A stretch of DNA of 44,251 nucleotides from Oscillospiraceae bacterium (GTDB lineage Bacteria > Bacillota > Clostridia > Oscillospirales > Oscillospiraceae), in assembly GCA_009781695.1 (NCBI GenBank), contig WQVH01000013.1:1-44251 (forward strand). Reading direction: 5' to 3'. How positions within the stretch are numbered: position 1 is the first letter of the stretch; the number at the start of each line of letters is the position of its first letter. This document shows, one piece after another, positions 1-8,700 of this stretch. The position numbers and the translations under genes are program-made. The notes below the pieces were generated by a model, which saw only the letters and a program-made list of their open reading frames with translations, was not told the DNA's origin and did no database searches.

Positions 1-1
1 G

Positions 2-172
2 TCAAACTATAAAGTAAACTTCTTTTCGGAGATAAAATTCACGCTTGAAGATTACTTTATGAAATTTTATAGTCAAGCGAAGAGAGAGTCGCGACCAAGC
101 GTGCTTGGTCATGACCGAACGAGCGCAGACTTCACGAAGTTTAGAAAAGAGGGCGAATCTCATGTTAAATAA
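2..172 (+). CDS. ABC transporter ATP-binding protein, C-terminal end (partial)
   Basis: An open frame enters from the left edge and stops at TAA 170-172, about 56 codons. The residues include TLEDYFMKFY, which resembles the C-terminal tail of ATPases that pair with ABC-2 permeases; the Walker and signature motifs would lie outside the window. It overlaps the start of the permease gene by 11 bases in another frame, as expected for translationally coupled subunits of one exporter. The call rests on this tail and on the neighbour, so it is moderate. The tail would be cytoplasmic. Confidence 0.55.
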   Translation, partial: SNYKVNFFSEIKFTLEDYFMKFYSQAKRESRPSVLGHDRTSADFTKFRKEGESHVK

Positions 173-1616
173 AGCTGTTTTCAAACAAACATTAGTGCAA
201 AATTGGAAGTTGTGGCTAATCTTTACCGTTGTGGCATCAGCTATAGCCGCCGCAATTATAAATACCTTTGATCCCCATGCCATGCGTTTGGCAGTGCAAG
301 CCTTTGGTGCAGACGGGCCGCCCGCAGGAATGGGCGGTGGGCCATTTGGCACAGGAACAAGCCGCTTTGGATTGTTTACTATCCCTGATTTAATGGCAAG
401 CGGATATTATGCCATGCTTGGGCTTATCATGCCGTTAGTTTATGTGGTTGTAACGGCAAATTCGCTTGTAGCTTCACAAATTGACCGTGGTTCTATGGCA
501 TACACTCTTTCAACCCCTATAACTCGCCTGAAAGTAGTCTTTACCCAAGCCACATATCTTATTGTTGCACTGTTGGCAATGTTTGCAGTAGTGACTGCTG
601 CCGGGCTTGCTACATCACAGCTTGCACACAATGCACTTTGGGGGCAAACGCATACCGCAGATGTTGTTGCAACGTCAGACGTTTTAAGTCTAAGCCCGGA
701 AGAAGTTTCTAACAATGTGCATTTAATATTAGATAACCCGGAAGCTATGACGGCGGGCGCAGAAGCAAGAGGTGTCAGCGAAGATGTTTATCATTTATAC
801 TTAGAGTTGTTAATGATAAATACCGCTCTTGATGGCATAGCAGATGATATTGGTGTTACTCAAGCGGATATTTTGGCTAATCCAATTTTGATAAGCGAAA
901 GCCCAAATGCTCCCATGATAGTTTCTCAGACATTTGGGATTGCTTTGGAAACCGTACTTGACCATATGCACGCAATAGAAGAACTTGAAGGGCAATCAGC
1001 TCCAAGCACAACGATACTGCTTGTTATGCTAAATGGGCTTGACCACCACATGGAAGATGTTGAACCGGAAACTTTGATGGCGGGTGTATACGCCGCCGCC
1101 GAGTATCTTGATATGGAAGTTATTCAATTAATGACACAGCTAAACCTTATTGAAAATGACCCAAGTGTACTCGCAGTAGCATCGGAAGCGTCGGGCTTAG
1201 ATAAAGAAACTTTGATGGCTTTTATACAAGTGCAATTAGCAGAAGCGGAATTTGAGTTTGACCAAGGCATATACTTCAACGTCGGTCACTTTTTGAATCT
1301 CAACATTGGAATCTTTTTGCTGATGTTCGCCATAGGCGGAGTGTCCTTCATGTTCTCTTGTATATTTAACTTGTCCCGCAATTCAATGGCACTTGGCGCA
1401 GGCATACCGTTTGCTTTCTTTATACTAAACATGATGGCAAGTGTAAGCCCCGATTTTGCAAGCCTCAGATTCCTTACTCTTAACACGCTCTATAATCCGA
1501 TGGATGTCGTGGGTGGTTACGGATTTATACCGCAATTTATCGCAATGGCGGCAATCGGTTTGGCCTTGTACACCATAGGCATTACAGCATTCAAGAGAAA
1601 GGACTTACCTCTGTAA
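162..1616 (+). CDS. ABC-2 type transporter permease with large extracytoplasmic insert
   Basis: This is a membrane subunit of an ABC exporter, 484 residues from ATG 162. I chose that start because GAGGG sits about 8 bases upstream and because the longer frame from 105 only runs through the upstream gene. Hydrophobic segments occur near the N-terminus (LWLIFTVVASAIAAAII), around residues 85-155, and in a C-terminal block from about residue 385. A Gly-rich loop (GMGGGPFGTG) precedes the second segment, and IDRGSMAYTLSTPI is typical of the family. Between the membrane blocks is an unusual, roughly 220-residue, acidic, mostly helical stretch with a recurring pattern of about 25-35 residues (for example NPEAMTAGAEARGVSED and DPSVLAVASEASGLDKE). 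The substrate is unknown. The partner ATPase ends just upstream. Confidence 0.8.
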   Translation: MLNKAVFKQTLVQNWKLWLIFTVVASAIAAAIINTFDPHAMRLAVQAFGADGPPAGMGGGPFGTGTSRFGLFTIPDLMASGYYAMLGLIMPLVYVVVTANSLVASQIDRGSMAYTLSTPITRLKVVFTQATYLIVALLAMFAVVTAAGLATSQLAHNALWGQTHTADVVATSDVLSLSPEEVSNNVHLILDNPEAMTAGAEARGVSEDVYHLYLELLMINTALDGIADDIGVTQADILANPILISESPNAPMIVSQTFGIALETVLDHMHAIEELEGQSAPSTTILLVMLNGLDHHMEDVEPETLMAGVYAAAEYLDMEVIQLMTQLNLIENDPSVLAVASEASGLDKETLMAFIQVQLAEAEFEFDQGIYFNVGHFLNLNIGIFLLMFAIGGVSFMFSCIFNLSRNSMALGAGIPFAFFILNMMASVSPDFASLRFLTLNTLYNPMDVVGGYGFIPQFIAMAAIGLALYTIGITAFKRKDLPL

Positions 1617-1695
1617 GACAATAAACAATAACTTCAAAACGCCGTTTTTGCTGAAGCTGACAGTATTATGTTGTCGCTAGGCGTGCCAAAGATGA

Positions 1696-1736
1696 AACAA
1701 ATGACAACTCTTAAACTTCAAGGGTTGTCATTTGTT
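1696..1736. terminator. Hairpin between convergent genes, possible terminator
   Basis: AACAAATGACAAC (1696 onward) is complementary to GTTGTCATTTGTT (ending at 1736), a stem of at least 13 bp with a short loop. It lies between the permease stop and the convergent minus-strand operon. There is no clean T-tract, so a terminator role is only likely by position. Confidence 0.45.
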
Positions 1737-1812
1737 ATACGATAGCGTAAACAGTTGGGAATACTAGATTTCATCTAACCTAACAAGGTGCGTTTGTGTT
1801 ATAAAACGCGTA

Positions 1813-2658
1813 TTAACTTAATCCCAAAATCTGCCGAGCCTCAGCAGGTGTTGCCACTTCACAGGTGAACTCTTCGATGATGCGCTTGGCACGTGCGACA
1901 AATTGCATATTGCTATCGGCAATTTGCCCCTTGCGATAGAGTACATTATCCTCCATGCCGACACGGATATGTCCACCCATTGCGATGGTTGCATAGAGGA
2001 TTTCCATTGCCCCTTTGCCAACGCCAAATGCCGACCATGTACTACCCGGTGCGACTTCGTCCATGATGTCCTTCATAAAGACCAGATTCTTGGTAGTGGC
2101 CATAATACCACCGGGTACGCCCATGCAGAATTGGAAGTGACAGGGTTTCTTAAGGAAGCCTTTTTTAATATAATAACCTGCATTATATATCATGCCCGGA
2201 TCAAAGACTTCGATTTCGGGCTTTACATTGACTTCTTGAGTCATTGTTCCAAGCTTTTCCAAAAACTGAGGGCTGTTCTCAAATATGGCATTGTGCTGCC
2301 AGTTCATTGTGCCGCAGTCATAAGAGCACATTTCGGGCTTGAGTTCATAAAATGGGCGCAGACGGTCTGCCTCTTTGAGGTTGACCCCGCCTGATGTGGT
2401 GATATTTAAGATGATGTCGCAGTCTTTGCGCTCGCGTATGAGCCGAACGGTTTCCTCGAACTTTTCAAAGACCATTGCAGCCTTGCCATGATCGTCACGG
2501 CAATGGATATGTGCGACTGCAGCGCCTTCTTTCCAGCAGTTGTAAATTTCTTGCGCAATTTCATGCGGCTCAATCGGTACATTTGGGGTATTATCTTTGG
2601 TAGGCCATGCGCCTGTCGTGGCAACAGTGATGATTCTTTTGTTTGATAAATCTGACAT
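1813..2658 (-). CDS. BKACE/DUF849 beta-keto acid cleavage enzyme, probable triacetate acetoacetate-lyase
   Basis: The product is a 281-residue zinc-dependent enzyme of the beta-keto acid cleavage family (3-keto-5-aminohexanoate cleavage enzyme relatives). These enzymes transfer the acyl part of a beta-keto acid to acetyl-CoA's CoA and release acetoacetate. Visible family features are TTGAWPT near the N-terminus, the Zn ligands H50 and H52 in AHIHCRD, FQFCMGVPGG in the middle, and VGMEDN near the C-terminus. ATG 2658 is chosen because AAGGAG lies just upstream; the longer frame runs through a palindrome. It is the last gene of the operon with the cyclase, dehydrogenase and SDR. That context points to triacetate (3,5-dioxohexanoate) as substrate, giving acetoacetate and acetoacetyl-CoA. 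The family is certain; the substrate is inferred from the gene set. Confidence 0.85.
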   Translation of the reverse strand: MSDLSNKRIITVATTGAWPTKDNTPNVPIEPHEIAQEIYNCWKEGAAVAHIHCRDDHGKAAMVFEKFEETVRLIRERKDCDIILNITTSGGVNLKEADRLRPFYELKPEMCSYDCGTMNWQHNAIFENSPQFLEKLGTMTQEVNVKPEIEVFDPGMIYNAGYYIKKGFLKKPCHFQFCMGVPGGIMATTKNLVFMKDIMDEVAPGSTWSAFGVGKGAMEILYATIAMGGHIRVGMEDNVLYRKGQIADSNMQFVARAKRIIEEFTCEVATPAEARQILGLS

Positions 2659-2672
2659 CGTATGCTCCTTTC

Positions 2673-2694
2673 GGTGCGATGTGGACATCGCACC
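2673..2694. repeat. Dispersed palindromic repeat, copy 1
   Basis: GGTGCGATG and CATCGCACC form a perfect 9-bp inverted repeat with a 4-base loop, followed by CTACG. A near-identical copy in reverse orientation is at 43087-43113. Here it sits directly upstream of the ribosome site of the BKACE gene, inside the operon transcript. Confidence 0.75.
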
Positions 2695-2756
2695 CTACGA
2701 AAATTCTGCTCAGTTAAATGACATGACCTTGTGCGTGGGAACCTTTTTACAGCGAC

Positions 2757-3764
2757 TTACTTATTGCGATTGAATAACTTTTGTATGTATGCTATGCCGC
2801 TGGCACCACCGCCCGCTGCATCGGCATAACCGGTACCGCCGTACTGATACGTGCGTTCCGGTACATCGTTAAGCTGATCTGCGTCAATCTCTGCGACACA
2901 ACGTGCCATCGAGCCATCCCCCATATACCAACGTAATGGGAAGCAATAGAATCTGAAACGCTTGCCCGAGACCTTCGCAAGGTCACCGCCGAGATTTTCA
3001 ACGCCAACGATCCCATTGCCGAGCATGAGCTTGTGACAGGGCTCCCAAGTACCCCAATTTCCAAATGCCTCAAGATCGCCGAATTTTTTGTCATAAGCAT
3101 CTTGGCCGTAGATACGGATATATTCAAACTTATCAAACTCGGCATTGGCTTTTTCACCGAACAACTCAGTATATTCCTCATGCAGAGGCCTGCCCGAAGC
3201 ACCGAGCAGGTTCATGCGGGTCATACCGTTATTTCCCATTGCCGTGTGCAATGGATGGTCAAGCGCTTGAGAATCCATTGCGACACACTTAGGTTTGTGC
3301 TTGACAATCCATCTTCCGGCATCAATACCCACACCGGCGGCATAGTGATAATAGGCTTTGCTATCGTCATAGTACTTGTGCATTCCGGTATCAAGACACA
3401 ATACCATGCCTTCGAGTGCTTTTGGATCAAATCCAATTTTGGCACAGGCGGCATCAAGATGCTTGTCTGTAATCAAGCCCCAAGGCTCAATTTCGACCGG
3501 CAGGCAGATTGCGTCACCGGTATATGCATCGATATCCATTTCATGTGTGTAGCGGGCACGGCGGCCATCAAACTCATATTCCATGACATGGCGTGGTGCA
3601 TCGCAATGTGTACCGGTATGCATGGTTATCGTCATTTTTTGTGTTAATACACCGCCTTTGGCCATGGAATGCGGTGCATCAAGGACTGGTTTGTCAAAGT
3701 AAGGCCAGCGTGGTTGCTCGGCAGAAAATGGATGAGTCAGATCAACAAAAACTTTTTTTCCCAT
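2757..3764 (-). CDS. Cyclase-family metal hydrolase, probable dihydrophloroglucinol cyclohydrolase
   Basis: This 335-residue protein belongs to the cyclase / kynurenine-formamidase-like family (PF04199). The metal-binding signature HxGTHxDxPxH is intact at H49, G51, T52, H53, D55, P57 and H59. The protein is longer than the roughly 210-residue KynB type. Family members hydrolyse cyclic or amide C-C(=O)/C-N bonds using a divalent metal. In the Clostridium scatologenes phloroglucinol pathway, as I recall it, a Mn-dependent member opens dihydrophloroglucinol to 3-hydroxy-5-oxohexanoate, and the neighbours here match that pathway gene for gene. GGAG precedes ATG 3764. It lies 11 bases after the dehydrogenase gene in the same operon. 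Family call firm; substrate inferred from context. Confidence 0.82.
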   Translation of the reverse strand: MGKKVFVDLTHPFSAEQPRWPYFDKPVLDAPHSMAKGGVLTQKMTITMHTGTHCDAPRHVMEYEFDGRRARYTHEMDIDAYTGDAICLPVEIEPWGLITDKHLDAACAKIGFDPKALEGMVLCLDTGMHKYYDDSKAYYHYAAGVGIDAGRWIVKHKPKCVAMDSQALDHPLHTAMGNNGMTRMNLLGASGRPLHEEYTELFGEKANAEFDKFEYIRIYGQDAYDKKFGDLEAFGNWGTWEPCHKLMLGNGIVGVENLGGDLAKVSGKRFRFYCFPLRWYMGDGSMARCVAEIDADQLNDVPERTYQYGGTGYADAAGGGASGIAYIQKLFNRNK

Positions 3765-3775
3765 GATTATTCTCC

Positions 3776-4705
3776 TTATTTTTCATTTTTCTTTTGATTT
3801 TCGACAAGATACTCACGAAGCCCTGTGGTCAGTGCCTCGATTTGCTCAGGAGCCCATTGTTGCCACCCCATGCCTGATTTCATACCAAGTGTACCCTTGT
3901 CCATCATCTCTTTCAGAAGATGTGAAGGCTCGTGATTATCGGCAAGGTGCTTCAAAACATAGTTATGTATGTTATAAGTTAAGTCAATTCCAACCAAATC
4001 TGAATTTTCCATCGGGCCGAGAACCGGCCAGCGCAACCCCGGGCCGTACTTGCAAGCGTCATCAACGGTTTTGGGATCGGCAATGCCATTTTCCACCATA
4101 TATATGGCCTCGCGCCAGAGCGCATGTTGCAGTCGATTGGCGATAAACCCGGGAACATCTTTTCTGCAAAGTACCGGCTTTTTTCCGACTTCTTCAAGAA
4201 TATCCATCAAAGTTTGCGCCACTTCCGGTGCCGTTGCATCAGACATTACAACCTCAACTAAGGGAATCAAATGGGCGGGATTCCAAAAATGAGTAGCAGC
4301 AAAGCGCTTTCTGTATTTGAGGTGCTTGCTGATTTCTGATGGACTCATGACCGAGGTGTTGGTGCAAAATATGCAGTCCGGACGGCATATTTCTTCAAGC
4401 TCTGCGAAGACTTTTTGTTTGAGCTCCATATCTTCAAATACGGCCTCAATCAAGAGGTCTGATTTGGCAATGAGGTCATCGTCCATTTCCTGAGTAAAGC
4501 GGATGCGTGACAGCCGCGCTTCAACTTCCTCGGAGGTCATCACACCTTTGTACACCAACTCTTTAGTGGATTCTCGGATACTTCCGATGAGGTCTTGGGG
4601 CGCAATGTCATACACTCCGACTTTATATGCCGATGCAAAGACGAACGCACACATTTTGCCCATCATTCCTGCGCCGATTATGGCGATATGTTTGATTCCT
4701 AACAT
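3776..4705 (-). CDS. 3-hydroxyacyl-CoA dehydrogenase-like NAD enzyme, probable 3-hydroxy-5-oxohexanoate dehydrogenase
   Basis: This is a 309-residue, NAD-dependent L-3-hydroxyacyl-CoA dehydrogenase-fold protein. The Rossmann motif GAGMMG is at residues 11-16. [11 protein letters not shown] and the catalytic-His segment [16 protein letters not shown] follow, then the C-terminal helical domain ([15 protein letters not shown]). ATG 4705 is preferred over TTG 4711 because GGAGGG is 8 bases before it. The gene overlaps the end of the SDR gene by 7 bases, which implies coupling. In a phloroglucinol operon this enzyme would oxidise (S)-3-hydroxy-5-oxohexanoate to triacetate with NAD. A role with CoA esters (butyryl-CoA metabolism) cannot be excluded, but no other beta-oxidation gene is nearby. 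Confidence 0.82.
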   Translation of the reverse strand: MLGIKHIAIIGAGMMGKMCAFVFASAYKVGVYDIAPQDLIGSIRESTKELVYKGVMTSEEVEARLSRIRFTQEMDDDLIAKSDLLIEAVFEDMELKQKVFAELEEICRPDCIFCTNTSVMSPSEISKHLKYRKRFAATHFWNPAHLIPLVEVVMSDATAPEVAQTLMDILEEVGKKPVLCRKDVPGFIANRLQHALWREAIYMVENGIADPKTVDDACKYGPGLRWPVLGPMENSDLVGIDLTYNIHNYVLKHLADNHEPSHLLKEMMDKGTLGMKSGMGWQQWAPEQIEALTTGLREYLVENQKKNEK

Positions 4706-5487
4706 GCCCAATACCCTCCGGTTGCGTCATAGTTGCCCCCGGTGAGAAAATCCGAAGCGGGGGAAGCAAGGAAGGTCGCCAGTCCGACAAAATCCTGCGG
4801 CTCGCCCAATCGGCCGATAGGCAAGCGCTTTAAGAAGTTCTGATATACAGCGCTGCCAGAGTCGAACATCCATTCAGTCAGATCAGAGCGGAACACAGTG
4901 GGGTTGATGCTGTTTACGTTTATATTGTGGGCGGTGGAAAGTTCACAAGCGAGACTTTGCACCATGAGATCAAGCCCGCCTTTGGCCGTGCAGTAACCGG
5001 TATAGCCGGCCATACCCATCTTTGAACGTGCTGAGGACACAATGATCATTTTACCGCCTTTGCCCTGACTGATCATCTGCTCTGCGGTATACTTTGCCAG
5101 AATATAGACACTCTTGCAGTCGGCATCCATGATTGCCTGCCATGCTTCGACACTTTGTTCAACGATTGGCTTGGGCGCATTATATCCATGACAGACGGTG
5201 AGTATGTTTACTTCGCCATAGGTTTTTAGAGTGAAATTTATGACATTTTTGACATCGTCAGGGATGGCAGGGTCGCCTGTAATAAAAGCACAGTCACAGC
5301 CCGCCGCAGTCATCTCGGTGCAGATGTTTTGCAGTTTGTCTTTGTTCCTTGCGGTGAGGATGACTTTGACACCCTGTAATCCATATGCTTCTGCTACGGC
5401 TTTGCCTAGCGCACCGGTAGCGCCGGTGACTATGGCAACTTTATCTTCGAGTTTGAACATATTATTTAGAAAATTATTATCAATCAC
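4699..5487 (-). CDS. SDR oxidoreductase, probable phloroglucinol reductase
   Basis: This is a 262-residue classical short-chain dehydrogenase. The cofactor motif TGATGALG is at residues 21-28. The catalytic Ser is in VSSARS (151/152), with Tyr165 and Lys169 in the YCTAK motif. The C-terminus ([16 protein letters not shown]) is of the type seen in ketoreductases. The Arg in LTARNKD after strand 2 is compatible with NADPH. It starts at GTG 5487, with GGGGGTG just upstream, and is the first gene of the operon behind a clear promoter. Phloroglucinol reductases are NADPH-dependent SDRs that convert phloroglucinol to dihydrophloroglucinol, and the next three genes encode the following steps. SDRs are functionally diverse, so the specific assignment depends on context. 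Confidence 0.8.
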   Translation of the reverse strand: MIDNNFLNNMFKLEDKVAIVTGATGALGKAVAEAYGLQGVKVILTARNKDKLQNICTEMTAAGCDCAFITGDPAIPDDVKNVINFTLKTYGEVNILTVCHGYNAPKPIVEQSVEAWQAIMDADCKSVYILAKYTAEQMISQGKGGKMIIVSSARSKMGMAGYTGYCTAKGGLDLMVQSLACELSTAHNINVNSINPTVFRSDLTEWMFDSGSAVYQNFLKRLPIGRLGEPQDFVGLATFLASPASDFLTGGNYDATGGYWAC

Positions 5488-5548
5488 GTTGCACCCCCAA
5501 AAATTTTAATTAAAATTTGAATTTTTACTAGCAAATCTAATGTTGAAC

Positions 5549-5577
5549 ATGATAGACTAATGGGTAGTTTATGTCAA
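5549..5577 (-). promoter_or_regulatory. Sigma-A-like promoter of the phloroglucinol operon
   Basis: On the minus strand TTGACA (5572-5577) and TATCAT (5549-5554) are separated by exactly 17 bases. The -35 box lies within a tandem repeat, ATGTCAAGG at 5571-5579 and 5581-5589. The transcript would start about 55 bases before the SDR start codon. Confidence 0.7.
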
Positions 5578-5608
5578 GGCATGTCAAGGATGGTTGAGTT
5601 GTTTTTCG

Positions 5609-5630
5609 TAGTTTGAAAGGATTCAAACTA
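5609..5630. promoter_or_regulatory. Operator-like perfect inverted repeat
   Basis: TAGTTTGAA and TTCAAACTA flank AGGA, giving a perfect 9-bp dyad of 22 bases in the divergent intergenic region. It is 31 bases upstream of the minus-strand -35 box, a position suited to an activator, and is also upstream of the plus-strand gene. No regulator gene lies beside it. Confidence 0.55.
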
Positions 5631-5678
5631 TACCAAGGGCATGTGCGATACGCTCCCCTTATGGAAACCGCAAATGAT

Positions 5679-5741
5679 GCACGAAATAACCATTCCTTAT
5701 TCATGGTTGTTTTGTGCCTGATAAAATACGAAAGGAATGGT
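5679..5741 (+). promoter_or_regulatory. Leader with two alternative hairpins before the transhydroxylase gene
   Basis: Hairpin A pairs 5679-5693 with 5703-5717, a 15-bp stem in RNA with two G-U pairs and a 9-base loop. Hairpin B pairs ACCATTCCTT (5689-5698) with AAGGAATGGT (5732-5741), which contains the Shine-Dalgarno sequence. Bases 5689-5693 are shared, so the two exclude each other, and B would hide the ribosome site. Confidence 0.5.
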
Positions 5742-5748
5742 CATTTTT

Positions 5749-8700
5749 ATGGACTATAAAGGTGTTCAGCAAGCATTTGAAAATTTTGAAAAATCGTTGC
5801 GTACAGGTGCGCTATTCGTAATTGACGAATTTTTGAATAAATTGGCCGATACTTCGCCAGAATTTTCCGCAGAGCTGACAAAACAAGACATGACAGTGCT
5901 CTTAAAATTAAGAGATTTGAGCCAAGGCAGGGTTTTGACATTTAAGGGCGGAAAAGTCACAGGAAAAGACGCTGTGGAGACCGATGCCGATGCACAGATC
6001 ATTTTTGAATCAAAACAAGTGGCACAAAAAGTGCTTTTGGGGCAAATGGCAGGGAATATGGAGGCATTTGTCATTGCCTCGAAAAATGGTTCAATTATGA
6101 TTGCCGGTCCCGACCAAAAGACGCTGTGGTTTACCTCATTGATGCTCAAAGCGTTTTCATTTGATATTTTGTATCAAAAAAATTATGGTGTTCAAATGCC
6201 CAATGGAGAAATGCGTTATGTAACCGGAACCAATGGCGGGCCGCTATTCGTATATGTAAAAGATGATAAAATCGTCCGTATCACGCCAATAGATTTTGAT
6301 GCAGATGATGCCGAGCCTTGGACTATAACAGCAAGGGGTAAACAATTCACGCCCCCCAAGCGGACAACCGTAACTCCTTATAGCATAGGATGGAAATCAT
6401 TGGTGTATTCACCCAGCCGGATATTGCATCCGCTGAGGCGTGTTGACTTTGATCCGAATGGCGATCGCAACCCGCAAAATCGGGGAATCTCAGAATATCA
6501 GCGCATATCTTGGGATGAAGCGCTTGATATCGTTGCCGATGAGATCATCCGTGTGCGGCAAACCTATGGCCCGGGTACCGTGTTTGGTGTCAATAGTTCA
6601 CACCACACTTGGGGCAATATAGGGTACTATCAAAGTGCGATGAAGAAGTTTTTTAATCTCTTGGGCGCTACAGAAATGCTTGCAAATCCGGACAGTTGGG
6701 AAGGATTTGCATGGGGTGCGGTGCATCATTATGGCGGCAGCGGGCGCAGAGGTGCCACAGAGCCGTTTTCTACAGTCGAAGACTGTATGAAAAATGCACA
6801 GATGATTGTCTTCTGGTCTGCCGATCCGGAATCCACATCGGGCAATTACGCCGGACAAGAAGGAACCATACGTCGTGAATGGGTAAAAGAGCTCGGTATC
6901 CCGGTCGTGCATATTGATCCATATCTCAACAGTACCGCCGCATTTATGGGTGGACGTTGGATTACGCCCAAGCCCGGAACAGATGTGGCTATGGCGCTCG
7001 CTATTGCCCACATATGGTTAAAGAGCGGATTGTATGATAAAGACTATGTGGAGCGATGCACCATTGGTCTGGATAAATGGCAAGATTATATTTTTGGAAA
7101 AACCGACGGTGTAGAAAAGACACCGGAGTGGCAAGAGTCAATTACCGGAGTCCCTGCAAGAATCGTCCGCGCCTTGGCAGAGGAGTGGGGGAACAAAAAG
7201 ACATACCTTGCGTGCGGTGGCATACATTCATTCGGTGGTGCAGTCAGAGGTTCTTACGGAACAGAATGGGCCAGAGCGATGGTCTGCCTTATGGCATTGC
7301 AAGGACTTGGAAATGAAGGCATCAATTTTGGCGGCTTGCAGATGGGCACACCACTTGATACACACTTTTGGTTCCCCGGATATTCAGATGGCGGATTGAG
7401 CGGGGACTATCTTGCCTCCGCTGCGGGTGTGCAGTTATACAATCGTATGCCGCAACACGCATCACAAAATTCCGAATATCAGCGAATTCCACGTCTGCGC
7501 ATACCGGAAGCGATTTTGGACGGTCATGCTGAGGCGAATAATTACAGTAATTCATCTGTTCACGGACAGTTCTTAAAAGTAAAGTATCCTGCTCCGGGAC
7601 ACGGAGAGGTCAAATTTCTCTACAAATATGGCGGTTCTTACTTTGGTACGCAGCCGGAATCAAACCGATTTGCAAAAATGTACCGCTCTGACAAATTGGA
7701 AATAGTCGTCAGCCAGTCTATATGGATGGAAGGTGAGACCCGATATGCCGATATCATCTTGCCGGCCTGCACGAATTTTGAGCGTTGGGACATCGGTGAA
7801 TTTGCGAGTTGCGGAGGGTATATTGACAGATCATACCTGCAAAACAATCACCGTGTGATACATATCGAGCATAAATGCATAGAACCACTCGGCGAATCAA
7901 AATCCGACTATGAAATATTTACAGAAATTACAAGCCGCTTGGATATGGGGCATGTGTTCACAGAAGGCGGCAGTGATTTTGATTGGGTCAGACGGTACTT
8001 CAATGCCACAGATCTTCCGGAAGCTGTATCGTGGCAAGCGTTCATGAAAAAAGGATATTATGTTGTACCCCCACTTCCGGAAAACAGGCGTGACCCATTG
8101 GCACTGAATTGGTTTGCACGCGGAGCGAAAAGAGATACTCCGGAGCAAATTCCGGCACCGTCTGAGTTTTACGGCAAGTTTGCGGAAGGATTGCAAACAC
8201 CGTCCGGAAAGTTTGAATTTGAATCACAAACGCTCAAGCGCTACAATCCCAACGATCCCGAACGTTTACCGATTTGTACTTGGATACCGTCATGGGAAGG
8301 GCCGGAATCGGAACTGTATGAAAAATACAAACTCCAGCTCATTTCTCCGCATCCCAAGTATAGTTACCACACAATGGGGGATGGCAAGGATTCGACGGTC
8401 AACGATATATCCGAACACCGCATGTTGATTGATGGTTATCGGTATTGGATATTCCGTATGAATCCGACCGATGCTCAAGTGCGTGGAGTCAGTCATGGTG
8501 ATGTGGTTGAAGTATTTAACGATCGTGGGAGTGTGCTTTTTGGACTGGAAATTACGGATCGTCTGCCGCCCGGTGTTGTGCATTCGTATGAATCTTGTTC
8601 AGACTATCAACCAATCGGTATTCCGGGTCAATCGCCGGAGGTCAATGGTTGCGTAAACATATTGACACCAAAAAGATTTATTACTAAGGATTCTCATGGG

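Noticed and set aside
1903-3647. Plus-strand open frames of 163 and 204 codons
   Set aside because: They are shadows of the BKACE and cyclase genes, rich in Cys and His, without family features.
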